NCBI GenBank assembly: GCA_947037115.1
Contig: CAMQTN010000007.1
Location: 1-64,000 of the forward strand
Source of the DNA: an uncultured Lachnospiraceae bacterium
GTDB taxonomy: Bacteria > Bacillota > Clostridia > Lachnospirales > Lachnospiraceae
DNA: 64,000 nucleotides
Direction: 5' to 3'
How positions within the stretch are numbered: the first letter of the stretch is position 1; the number at the start of each line of letters is the position of its first letter. Shown here piece after piece: positions 17,045 to 24,797 of the stretch. Below the pieces are notes generated by a model that saw only the letters and a list, made by a program, of their open reading frames with translations, ran no database searches and was not told where the DNA came from. Both the position numbers and the translations under genes were made by a program.

Positions 17045-17056
17045 TGAAAAAAGTCT

Positions 17057-17084
17057 TTGCGTATCTTGGAATCTGTGTTATACT
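17057..17084 (+). promoter_or_regulatory. extended -10 promoter of SCIFF operon
   Basis: TTGCGT (17057-17062), 16-base spacer, TATACT (17079-17084) preceded by TGT, giving an extended -10. The predicted start is near 17091, about 105 bases before scfA. Confidence 0.5.
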
Positions 17085-17087
17085 TGA

Positions 17088-17107
17088 CGCAGACTCTGTA
17101 GTCTGCG
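17088..17107 (+). promoter_or_regulatory. inverted repeat at SCIFF transcription start
   Basis: CGCAGACT, CTGT, AGTCTGCG forms a perfect 8-base inverted repeat centred just after the predicted start site. It is more likely an operator than an RNA hairpin, because the predicted start falls within the left arm. A second, weaker repeat CCGCA/TGCGG follows. Confidence 0.45.
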
Positions 17108-17196
17108 CCGCAGGAATTGTGCGGTAAAATCCTGCTGAAGCTGCAGAGGATTACAGTATTTGAGAATATTTTTTATTACATAAGGAGGAGATATTG

Positions 17197-17340
17197 ATGA
17201 AGCATATTAAGACTTTAACTACCAGAGATTTAAAGGAATCCATGAAGAAGGGCGGCTGTGGCGAGTGCCAGACATCCTGCCAGTCTGCCTGCAAGACCTC
17301 TTGTACCGTGGGAAACCAGAGCTGCGAGAAGGCAAGATAG
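17197..17340 (+). CDS. scfA: SCIFF ranthipeptide precursor (six cysteines in forty-five)
   Basis: A 47-residue ribosomal peptide precursor too short for the ORF track. The protein starts MKHIKTLTTRDLKESMKKGG and continues with a core containing six cysteines (CGECQTSCQSACKTSC, then QSC). This is the near-invariant SCIFF peptide of Clostridia. The neighbouring radical SAM/SPASM enzyme installs Cys-to-gamma-carbon thioether links in this family. RBS AAGGAGGAG stands 7 bases before the ATG. Between it and the maturase gene is a strong hairpin. The biological role of SCIFF peptides is not settled. Confidence 0.95.
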   Translation: MKHIKTLTTRDLKESMKKGGCGECQTSCQSACKTSCTVGNQSCEKAR

Positions 17341-17468
17341 GCTTTTTTCAGGCGGCAGAAGCCGCAGAACAGATCGGGAAAATCAGGCAGACTCGACATG
17401 CGGCGCATGGCGGGTCTGCTTGTGTGCTGAACTGTAGTTTGGTATGGGAATATTAAGGAGAAAAATCA
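17341..17468 (+). other. scfA-scfB spacer
   Basis: A 128-base spacer with a small GCGGC-AGAA-GCCGC hairpin (17352-17365), a large hairpin (17387-17419) and the RBS AAGGAG of the maturase. The track ORF 17265-17456 here is a shadow of scfA and is rejected. Confidence 0.6.
17387..17419 (+). terminator. large hairpin between SCIFF peptide and maturase
   Basis: GCAGACTCG pairs with CGGGTCTGC (9 bp, one G-U). Inside it, CATGC pairs with GCATG around a GGC loop, giving about 14 pairs with one A-G mismatch. Only a weak U-rich tail (TTGTGTG) follows, so partial termination or a 3-prime RNA end protecting the short peptide message is more likely than full termination. Confidence 0.6.
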
Positions 17469-18866
17469 GTGATACACAGATATATCAATAATGGCTTCCA
17501 TATTGTGATGGATGTCAACAGCGGCAGTGTGCATGTGATGGACAAGTCTGCCTATGATGCGGTTCCCGTGGTGGAACGGCTGATTGATCAGGGGAAAGAG
17601 GATAAGGAAGAAATTGCCCGGGCGGTGGCACAGGAGCTTTCCATTGCGCTTTCCGATGCGGAGGAGCTTTCGGAGGAGCTTCTTGCCCTGAAGGAGGCGG
17701 GACAGCTCTTTGCACAGGATATCTACGAGAATTATATAGATACGTTCAAGGACAGGGAGACTGTGGTGAAAGCGCTCTGCCTGCACATTGCCCACGACTG
17801 CAATCTGGCCTGCAGATACTGCTTTGCGGGGGAGGGCGAATACCACGGGAGACGTGCGCTGATGAGCCTCGAGGTAGGGAAAAAGGCACTGGATTTTCTG
17901 GTGGCAAATTCCGGGAACCGTGTCAATCTTGAGGTGGATTTCTTTGGCGGGGAGCCCCTCATGAACTGGCAGGTGGTCAAGGAGCTGGTAGCTTACGGCA
18001 GATCGCTGGAGGAGCCTCACCATAAGAAATTCCGTTTTACGCTGACCACCAACGGCGTACTGCTTACCGATGAGGTTATGGACTTTGTAAATAAGGAAAT
18101 GTCGAATCTGGTACTGAGCATAGACGGTAGGAAGGAGATTCATGATCTCATGCGGCCTCACCGGGGCGGGCAGGGAAGCTATGACGAGATTCTGCCAAAG
18201 TATAAGAAGGCTGCCGAAAGCAGAAACCAGATGAACTATTATGTGCGGGGCACCTATACGCGAAACAATACGGATTTTTCCGAGGATGTGATTCATCTGG
18301 CCGACGAGGGTTTTGAGCAGATTTCCGTGGAACCTGTGGTGGCGGATAAGAAAGAAGACTACGCGCTTCGTATGGAGGATGTGCCGAAGCTCCTCTCAGA
18401 GTATGACAAACTTGCGCTGGAATATATTGACAGAAAAAGAGAAGGAAAGGGTTTTCAATTCTTTCATTTTATGATAGATTTAGAGGGTGGCCCTTGCGTG
18501 GCAAAGCGATTGTCGGGCTGTGGGTCCGGCACGGAATATCTTGCGGTGACTCCCTGGGGAGACCTTTATCCCTGTCATCAGTTTGTGGGGCAGGAGGAGT
18601 TCCTTATGGGAAATGTGGAGGACGGGATCGTCCGAAAGGATATTCAGGATAAATTTAAGGCGTGCAATGTCTACTCGAAAAAGGAGTGCAGGGATTGCTT
18701 CGCGAAATTTTATTGCAGCGGCGGCTGTGCGGCGAACGCCTACCATGAGTGCGGCGACGTGAACGGTTCCTATGAGCTTGGATGCGAGCTCCAGAGGAAG
18801 CGGGTGGAATGTGCCATCATGATTAAAGCGGCGCTTGCCGATGAAGAAAGGGAGAATTATCTATGA
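17469..18866 (+). CDS. scfB: SCIFF peptide radical SAM/SPASM maturase
   Basis: Radical S-adenosylmethionine enzyme of 465 residues that forms thioether cross-links in the SCIFF precursor. An N-terminal peptide-recognition region (about 1-95) precedes the radical SAM core with CNLACRYC (Cys111, Cys115, Cys118). The C-terminal SPASM domain binds further Fe-S clusters (CGSGTEYLAVTPWGDLYPCHQ, CRDCFAKFYCSGGC, CELQRKRVEC). Start is GTG with AAGGAG 8 bases upstream. Its stop overlaps the secDF ATG (ATGA), which links peptide maturation with protein export at the transcript level. Confidence 0.95.
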   Translation: MIHRYINNGFHIVMDVNSGSVHVMDKSAYDAVPVVERLIDQGKEDKEEIARAVAQELSIALSDAEELSEELLALKEAGQLFAQDIYENYIDTFKDRETVVKALCLHIAHDCNLACRYCFAGEGEYHGRRALMSLEVGKKALDFLVANSGNRVNLEVDFFGGEPLMNWQVVKELVAYGRSLEEPHHKKFRFTLTTNGVLLTDEVMDFVNKEMSNLVLSIDGRKEIHDLMRPHRGGQGSYDEILPKYKKAAESRNQMNYYVRGTYTRNNTDFSEDVIHLADEGFEQISVEPVVADKKEDYALRMEDVPKLLSEYDKLALEYIDRKREGKGFQFFHFMIDLEGGPCVAKRLSGCGSGTEYLAVTPWGDLYPCHQFVGQEEFLMGNVEDGIVRKDIQDKFKACNVYSKKECRDCFAKFYCSGGCAANAYHECGDVNGSYELGCELQRKRVECAIMIKAALADEERENYL

Positions 18867-21124
18867 AAAAGAGCAAAGCGGTTGTCAGTCTGATCGTTTA
18901 TCTGCTGATCCTTGGGCTTTTGGGATACACGGCGGTTTTCGGTGTGGGATCGGACAAGTCCGGCGCGGCGGGAAGTATCAAGCTGGGCCTTGACCTGGCG
19001 GGAGGCGTCAGTATCACCTATCAGGTGGTGGGAGACGCAAATCCCAGCGCGGAGGACATGAACGATACCATCTATAAGCTGCAGCAGCGTGTGGACGGTT
19101 ACAGCACGGAAGCGCAGGTATATCAGGAGGGCAGCGACCGGATCAATATCGAAATCCCCGGCGTTACCGATGCAAACGCCATTCTGGAGGAGCTGGGCAA
19201 GCCCGGCAGCCTCTATTTTATCGCGCAGACGGACAGCGAGGGGAATAATAACTATGAGATGGGCTACGGAATCGACAGCGAAGGAAATATCATTCCGCAG
19301 TACCAGTTGACAAAGACGATTGAAGAATTGCAGGCGGACGGCTCCATCGTCCTAAGCGGTACCGAGGTGGAAGGCGCACGGGCGGGAAGCCAGGAAGACT
19401 CTATGGGGAACCGGGAAAATGTGGTGTCCCTTTCCTTTAACGAGCAGGGCAAACAGGCCTTTGCGGACGCTACCACCAGAGCTTACCAGAATGGGGAGTC
19501 CATTGCGATCTACTATGACGGCAGGCTGGTGAGCGTGCCGAATGTGCTTTCGGCGATTACCGACGGCAATGCCGTTATCACAGGACAGAGCACGGCGGCG
19601 GAAGCAGAGCAGCTTGCATCCACCATCCGTATCGGCGGACTGAAGCTGGAGCTGGAGGAGCTTCGCTCCAACGTGGTAGGCGCGCAGCTCGGTTCGGCGG
19701 CGATTGCGTCCAGCCTGAAAGCGGCGGCGGTTGGTTTTGCGCTGGTTGTTATCTTTATGATTGCCGTGTACTACGTGGCAGGTTTTGCGGCGTCTCTGGC
19801 GCTTTGCCTGTACACGGAGCTTTTGGTTATTTTGATGTATGCGTTTGAAGTGACATTGACACTGCCCGGTATTGCGGGTATTATCCTCACCGTCGGTATG
19901 GCGGTGGATGCGAACGTGATTATTTTCGCCCGTATCAGGGAGGAACTTGCCGCAGGCAAAAATGTGGAAAATGCGATAAAAATTGGTTTCAGTAAGGCGC
20001 TGCCTGCTATTTTGGACGGCAATATTACGACGCTCATCGCAGGCCTGGTGCTCTACTTTATGGGAAGCGGTACGATCAAGGGCTTCTCTGTTACCCTTAT
20101 GTTAGGTATTATTCTCTCCGTGTTCACGGCGCTTATGGTTACGAAGTTTTTGATCAATATCTTTTATGCGCTGGGGATTCAGAGCGAAAAGGCCTACGGT
20201 GTTGCGAAGGAGAGAAAGACCATCAACTTCCTTTCCAGAAGATACCTTTTCTTCGGAATCTCCGTTGCGGCGGTTCTGGCGGGATTCATCGCTATGGGCG
20301 TCAATAAGTCAAGCCTGGATATGCCTTTGAATTTCAGTCTGGATTTTGTGGGAGGCACTTCCACGACAATGACCCTCAATGAGGATATGAGCATTGAGGA
20401 TATCGATGCACAGATTGTACCTTATGTGGAGGAAATCACAGGGGACGGCAACGTGCAGTCCACAAAGGTGGCAGGCTCCAATCAGGTGATTATCAAGACC
20501 AGGACCCTGAATGTGGAGGAGCGGGAAAAGTTTAACGATGTGATGGTGAATAACTTCGGTGTGGATGAGAGCAGTATTACGGCGGAGACCATCAGCGCGA
20601 CGGTCAGCTCCGAAATGCAAAGAGACGCCATTCAGGCGATCCTTGTGGCGACCGTGCTGATGCTTTTATATATCTGGTTCAGGTTCAAGGATATCCGTTT
20701 CGGCGCAAGTTCCGTGATCGCGCTGCTGCACGATGTGCTGGTGGTGCTCGCTTTTTACGCGATTGTACGGGTTTCCGTGGGTAATACCTTTATCGCATGT
20801 ATGCTGACGATTGTGGGTTACTCGATCAACGCCACCATTGTAATCTTCGACCGTGTGCGTGAAAACCTGCGGGAGATGAACAGCAGGGAGGCACTGGATG
20901 AGATGGTCAACCGGAGTATTACTCAGACACTGACGAGAAGTATTTTTACTTCCCTGACCACCTTTTTCATGGTGGCGGCGCTGGAGGTGTTTGGCGTATC
21001 TTCCATCAGAGAGTTTGCTCTGCCCCTGATGGCAGGTATTATCTGCGGTACCTATTCGTCCATCTGCCTGACAGGTGCGCTCTGGTATGTGTTCCGCACG
21101 AAGTTTGTGAAGAAGGCAAAATAA
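18863..21124 (+). CDS. secDF: protein translocase subunit SecDF
   Basis: SecD and SecF fused in one protein of 753 residues that uses the proton gradient to assist Sec export. The SecD half has the LGLDLAGGVSITY motif near residue 45, a large extracellular P1 domain, and GMAVDANVIIFARIREEL in its membrane part. The SecF half begins at about residue 455 with FSLDFVGGTSTTM and ends in VGYSINATIVIFDRVREN. Each half contributes six membrane helices. Fused SecDF is known in Firmicutes. It overlaps scfB by four bases. Confidence 0.96.
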   Translation: MKKSKAVVSLIVYLLILGLLGYTAVFGVGSDKSGAAGSIKLGLDLAGGVSITYQVVGDANPSAEDMNDTIYKLQQRVDGYSTEAQVYQEGSDRINIEIPGVTDANAILEELGKPGSLYFIAQTDSEGNNNYEMGYGIDSEGNIIPQYQLTKTIEELQADGSIVLSGTEVEGARAGSQEDSMGNRENVVSLSFNEQGKQAFADATTRAYQNGESIAIYYDGRLVSVPNVLSAITDGNAVITGQSTAAEAEQLASTIRIGGLKLELEELRSNVVGAQLGSAAIASSLKAAAVGFALVVIFMIAVYYVAGFAASLALCLYTELLVILMYAFEVTLTLPGIAGIILTVGMAVDANVIIFARIREELAAGKNVENAIKIGFSKALPAILDGNITTLIAGLVLYFMGSGTIKGFSVTLMLGIILSVFTALMVTKFLINIFYALGIQSEKAYGVAKERKTINFLSRRYLFFGISVAAVLAGFIAMGVNKSSLDMPLNFSLDFVGGTSTTMTLNEDMSIEDIDAQIVPYVEEITGDGNVQSTKVAGSNQVIIKTRTLNVEEREKFNDVMVNNFGVDESSITAETISATVSSEMQRDAIQAILVATVLMLLYIWFRFKDIRFGASSVIALLHDVLVVLAFYAIVRVSVGNTFIACMLTIVGYSINATIVIFDRVRENLREMNSREALDEMVNRSITQTLTRSIFTSLTTFFMVAALEVFGVSSIREFALPLMAGIICGTYSSICLTGALWYVFRTKFVKKAK

Positions 21125-21137
21125 ACGGGAGCTCCCC

Positions 21138-21206
21138 CAGTCCATATTCTGTCTGCCAAATTCATGCAGACATGATTTGTCAGTTAGATTTGGTCTGGCT
21201 GGACTG
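21138..21206 (+). ncRNA. candidate structured leader before recJ
   Basis: CAGTCCA (21138-21144) and TGGACTG (21200-21206) pair perfectly and enclose an internal hairpin TCATG-CAGA-CATGA, extended by CAAA/TTTG with a one-base bulge. An alternative pairing CCAAAT/ATTTGG competes with the last part. It fits no riboswitch class that I recognise. Termination of the secDF message is another possibility, though no T run follows. Confidence 0.35.
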
Positions 21207-21275
21207 AAAATAAGGTACTATAAATTACCCTCTGAAAATGTTACAATGAATGTGACTTTTTCGGAGGGCATTTTT

Positions 21276-23066
21276 ATGGGAAAATGGATGGTATCCGCCA
21301 AGAAGGCGGATTTTAACGGAATAGCGGAGCGGTTTCACATTGATCCGGTGATTGCCAGAATCATACGGAACAGAGATGTGGTGGGGGAGGAAGAAATGCA
21401 AAAATTCCTTCACGGCACAGTGGCGGATCTGTACGATCCGGCGCTTCTGAAAGATGCTGATAAGGCGGCGCGGATTCTGTGCGAAAAGACAGAGGGAAAG
21501 AGCAGGATACGCGTGATCGGGGACTATGACATCGACGGTGTCTGTGCCACTTATATACTGACGGCCTGTCTGGAAGCCTGCGGCGCGGCAGTGGATGCGG
21601 TGATTCCCCATCGCATTACGGACGGATACGGATTGAGCGAGAGGCTGATTGAAGAGGCGGCCCATGATGGTATAGAAACGATTCTGACCTGCGATAACGG
21701 CATTGCAGCCCTCTCCCAGACCGCCTGTGCGAAAGGGCTTGGCATGACGGTGATCGTGACGGATCATCATGAGGTGCCCTATGAGGTACGGGAGGACGGC
21801 AGCCGGACAGAGACGCTGCCGGAGGCAGATGCGGTGGTTGACCCGAAGCAGAGCGGCTGTCCCTATCCTTTTAAGGGAATCTGCGGTGCAGTGGTAGCCT
21901 ATAAACTGATGCAGATTTATCTTGAGAGGATGTGTCAGGCGGGTGCGGTGACAGAGGAAGGGAAAATAGCACTTATGCGGGAGCTTCTGGCTTTTGCCGG
22001 GTTTGCCACAGTGGGAGATGTGATGGAGCTCACCGATGAAAACCGTATTGTGGTGAAATACGGGCTCAGGCAGATTGAACAGTCGGCCAATCCGGGGCTG
22101 AGGGCGCTGCTTGCCGTGAATGAGCTGACGGATAAGAAACTGACAGGGTATCATATCGGGTTTATTCTGGGGCCCTGCCTGAACGCTACAGGGCGGCTTG
22201 ATACGGCGGCGAGGGCGCTTGCCATGTTCCGCACGAAGGATCAGGCCGAAGCCTTTACCATAGCGGGAGAACTCAAGGCGTTGAACGACAGCCGGAAGGA
22301 AATGACCAGACAGGGGACGATACAGGCCATTGACATGATTGAGAACTCGGCGCTTAAGGAGGATAAGGTGCTGGTGGTTTTTCTTCCGGACTGCCATGAG
22401 AGCCTGGCGGGGATTATAGCCGGGCGGATCAGGGAGCGCTATTATAAGCCGGTTTTTGTCCTGACCCGGGCGGAGGAGGGTGTGAAGGGATCAGGCCGCT
22501 CCGTGGAGGCATATCATATGTATGATAAGATGAGTGAATGCAAGGAGCTGTACATAAAGTATGGCGGGCATAAGATGGCGGCCGGACTGTCCCTGCCGGA
22601 GGAAAATGTGGAGGCTTTCCGCAGCTTCCTGAACGCCCACAGCGGTTTGCGGGAGGAGGATCTTACCGAGGTGGTTCACATCGACGTTCCCATGCCCATG
22701 TCCTATGTAACGACGGCTCTGATTAACCAGTTTTCGCTTCTGGAGCCTTTCGGTAACGGCAATCCCAAGCCGGTTTTTGCGCAGAAATCGGTCAGGGTAT
22801 GCAGAGGGCGCATTTTGGGAAAAAATAAAAATGTGGGGAAATACAGGGTGGCCGATGAGGCCGGGCATGAGTATGATATGATGTATTTCGGGGATTTGGA
22901 GGGATGGCATGGTTTTCTTGCCTCACATTTCGGTGAAGAGGAGGTGTGCAGGCTTTATGACGGAGGCGCCAGTGAAATCATCATCAGCGTGATTTACTAT
23001 CCCGATCTCAATGTATTTCGGGGACGGGAGCAGTTACAGATGATTATGCAGGACTATAGAGCATGA
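21276..23066 (+). CDS. recJ: single-stranded-DNA exonuclease RecJ
   Basis: 5-prime to 3-prime ssDNA exonuclease in recombination and mismatch repair; DHH/DHHA1 phosphoesterase of 596 residues. Motifs DYDIDGVCATYIL, TCDNGIAA, TDHHE, DPKQ and the DHHA1 region (GSGRSVEAYHMYDKM, YGGHKMAAGLSL) are present, with a C-terminal OB domain. The track ORF starts at 21177, but ATG 21276 has CGGAGGG 8 bases upstream and gives the usual N-terminus, so it is chosen. It follows secDF after a 151-base structured gap. Confidence 0.95.
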   Translation: MGKWMVSAKKADFNGIAERFHIDPVIARIIRNRDVVGEEEMQKFLHGTVADLYDPALLKDADKAARILCEKTEGKSRIRVIGDYDIDGVCATYILTACLEACGAAVDAVIPHRITDGYGLSERLIEEAAHDGIETILTCDNGIAALSQTACAKGLGMTVIVTDHHEVPYEVREDGSRTETLPEADAVVDPKQSGCPYPFKGICGAVVAYKLMQIYLERMCQAGAVTEEGKIALMRELLAFAGFATVGDVMELTDENRIVVKYGLRQIEQSANPGLRALLAVNELTDKKLTGYHIGFILGPCLNATGRLDTAARALAMFRTKDQAEAFTIAGELKALNDSRKEMTRQGTIQAIDMIENSALKEDKVLVVFLPDCHESLAGIIAGRIRERYYKPVFVLTRAEEGVKGSGRSVEAYHMYDKMSECKELYIKYGGHKMAAGLSLPEENVEAFRSFLNAHSGLREEDLTEVVHIDVPMPMSYVTTALINQFSLLEPFGNGNPKPVFAQKSVRVCRGRILGKNKNVGKYRVADEAGHEYDMMYFGDLEGWHGFLASHFGEEEVCRLYDGGASEIIISVIYYPDLNVFRGREQLQMIMQDYRA

Positions 23067-23111
23067 CGCAAAGGAAAAACAAGCGGCAGCGAAGCTGGGG
23101 CATGACGCAAA
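23061..23111 (+). repeat. 12-base direct repeat after recJ
   Basis: GCATGACGCAAA occurs at 23061-23072 and again at 23100-23111. The first copy includes the recJ stop codon region. It may mark a small duplication. Confidence 0.5.
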
Positions 23112-23123
23112 AGGGCACGAAAA

Positions 23124-23141
23124 AGCCCGGTTGCCCGGGCT
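23124..23141 (-). terminator. strong hairpin, terminator reading on minus strand
   Basis: AGCCCGG, TTGC, CCGGGCT is a perfect 7-pair stem. Read on the minus strand it is followed by TTTTTCG, a good intrinsic terminator; on the plus strand the tail is only TCTTCC. It probably works in both directions or blocks antisense transcription into recJ. Confidence 0.55.
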
Positions 23142-23327
23142 CTTCCGCAGTTTTCTTATGAGGGGGAGATAGTGAATTCATCAACTATCTTGATATTTAT
23201 CATAAGGGGAAATTGTGTTCAAAATGTGTTTAGAATATGAAGGAAAAATAAAAAAACATTAAGAATCTTTAAAAACCATGTTTTTCGTGCTATCTTAATG
23301 TGAGAGAGTGTGGATATGGAGGTGACT
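23142..23327 (+). other. upstream region of murE
   Basis: An AT-rich stretch with a weak possible promoter TTTAAA (23268-23273), 17-base spacer, TATCTT (23291-23296), then the RBS GGAGGTGACT. Nothing else was recognised. Confidence 0.35.
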
Positions 23328-24797
23328 ATGACAGTTTTAAGTGAGTTGTTAAAAGAGATATCCTATGAGTGCGTCTGCGGCACGCTGGAACGGGAGATAT
23401 CGGATGTTGTCTATGATTCCAGAAAGGTACAGGAGGGCTGCCTGTTTGTCTGTATTTCGGGAGCCAGGGCGGACGGCCACAAGTATGCGGCGGAGGCAGT
23501 GAAGGCAGGCGCAGCGGCGATTTTGACGGAGCGGGAGGTGGAGATTCCGGAGGGGGCAGACGTGACAGTGATCCGTGTTGATAACACGTGTTACGCAATG
23601 GCCTTTGTGTCAGCGGCCTATTTTGATTATCCCGCAGAGCAATTAAAGATTATCGGGGTCACGGGTACGAAAGGAAAGACCACCACGACCTATCTGGTCA
23701 GATCCATTCTGGAGCAGGCGGGAAGAAAGGTGGGACTCATCGGCACCATTGAGATTATCATAGGAGAGACCCATATCCATGCGGAGAATACCACCCCCCA
23801 GTCCTATCTGGTACAGAAGTATTTCCGAATGATGGCGGACGCAGGCTGCGATACGGTGGTGATGGAGGTCTCCTCCCAGGGGCTGATGCTTCACAGAACC
23901 CAGGGATTTGTCTTTGATTTCGGGATTTTCACGAATCTGGAGCCGGATCATATCGGGGAGAACGAGCACAAGGATTTTGACGACTATCTGCACTGTAAGA
24001 GTCTGTTGTTTAAGCAGTGTAAAGTGGGAATTGTCAATCAGGACGACGCCCATTGGAAAGAAATCACCAGAGACTGTACATGTAAACTTGAAACTTACGG
24101 GATCGATACGGCGGCGGATCTGCGGGCGGCGGACATTTCCTTCTTAAATGAGGGAGGAAGCCTTGGCATGGCATTTACGGTGAAAGGACTTGTGGAATTT
24201 CACGTAAAGATCACTTCGCCGGGCCGGTTCAACGTCTATAACGCCCTTACGGCTATTGCCATATGCCGCCATTTCGGCGTCGCCGATGAGGATGTCAGGC
24301 GGGCACTTTCCGATGCGAAGGTGAAGGGCAGGACGGAGATGATAAAAGTCTCCGATGATTTTACGCTGATGATCGACTACGCCCACAACGCCATGGCGCT
24401 AAAGAGTCTGCTGGAAACGCTGCGGGCCTACAATCCACACCGGCTGGTCTGTCTCTTCGGCTGCGGCGGCAACCGGGCAAAATCCCGGCGCTATGAGATG
24501 GGAGAAGTCAGCGGCAATATGGCGGACTTGACGATCATTACCTCCGACAATCCGCGCACGGAGGAACCGCAGGCGATTATTGATGATATCAAAATCGGGA
24601 TTGGCAGGACACAGGGGAAATACGTGGAGATTTGCGACAGAAAAGAGGCCATCGCCTACGCCATTGATCATGGCGAGCCGGGGGACATTATTGTGCTTGC
24701 AGGCAAGGGGCATGAGGATTATCAGGAGATAAACGGAGTGAAATATCCGATGGATGAGAGAGTGTTGATACAGGAAATTTTAGAGGAGCGGGCATGA
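23328..24797 (+). CDS. murE: UDP-MurNAc-tripeptide synthetase (MurE)
   Basis: Adds the third residue to UDP-MurNAc-L-Ala-D-Glu in peptidoglycan synthesis; cytoplasmic Mur ligase of 489 residues. N-terminal UDP-binding domain (SDVVYDSRKVQEGCLFVCISG), central ATPase (GVTGTKGKTTTTY), and C-terminal domain with DNPRTEEP, the form associated with meso-diaminopimelate. The start at 23328 has GGAGG just before it, better than the GTG at 23310. The stop overlaps the priA start (ATGA). MurE is normally in the dcw cluster; here it is 30 kb away. Confidence 0.93.
   Translation: MTVLSELLKEISYECVCGTLEREISDVVYDSRKVQEGCLFVCISGARADGHKYAAEAVKAGAAAILTEREVEIPEGADVTVIRVDNTCYAMAFVSAAYFDYPAEQLKIIGVTGTKGKTTTTYLVRSILEQAGRKVGLIGTIEIIIGETHIHAENTTPQSYLVQKYFRMMADAGCDTVVMEVSSQGLMLHRTQGFVFDFGIFTNLEPDHIGENEHKDFDDYLHCKSLLFKQCKVGIVNQDDAHWKEITRDCTCKLETYGIDTAADLRAADISFLNEGGSLGMAFTVKGLVEFHVKITSPGRFNVYNALTAIAICRHFGVADEDVRRALSDAKVKGRTEMIKVSDDFTLMIDYAHNAMALKSLLETLRAYNPHRLVCLFGCGGNRAKSRRYEMGEVSGNMADLTIITSDNPRTEEPQAIIDDIKIGIGRTQGKYVEICDRKEAIAYAIDHGEPGDIIVLAGKGHEDYQEINGVKYPMDERVLIQEILEERA

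Noticed and set aside
17466-18296. 276-residue minus-strand ORF
   Set aside because: Antisense to the SCIFF maturase, whose cysteine motifs are unambiguous.
21225-22397. 390-residue minus-strand ORF
   Set aside because: Antisense shadow of recJ with Arg/His-rich composition and no known domain.
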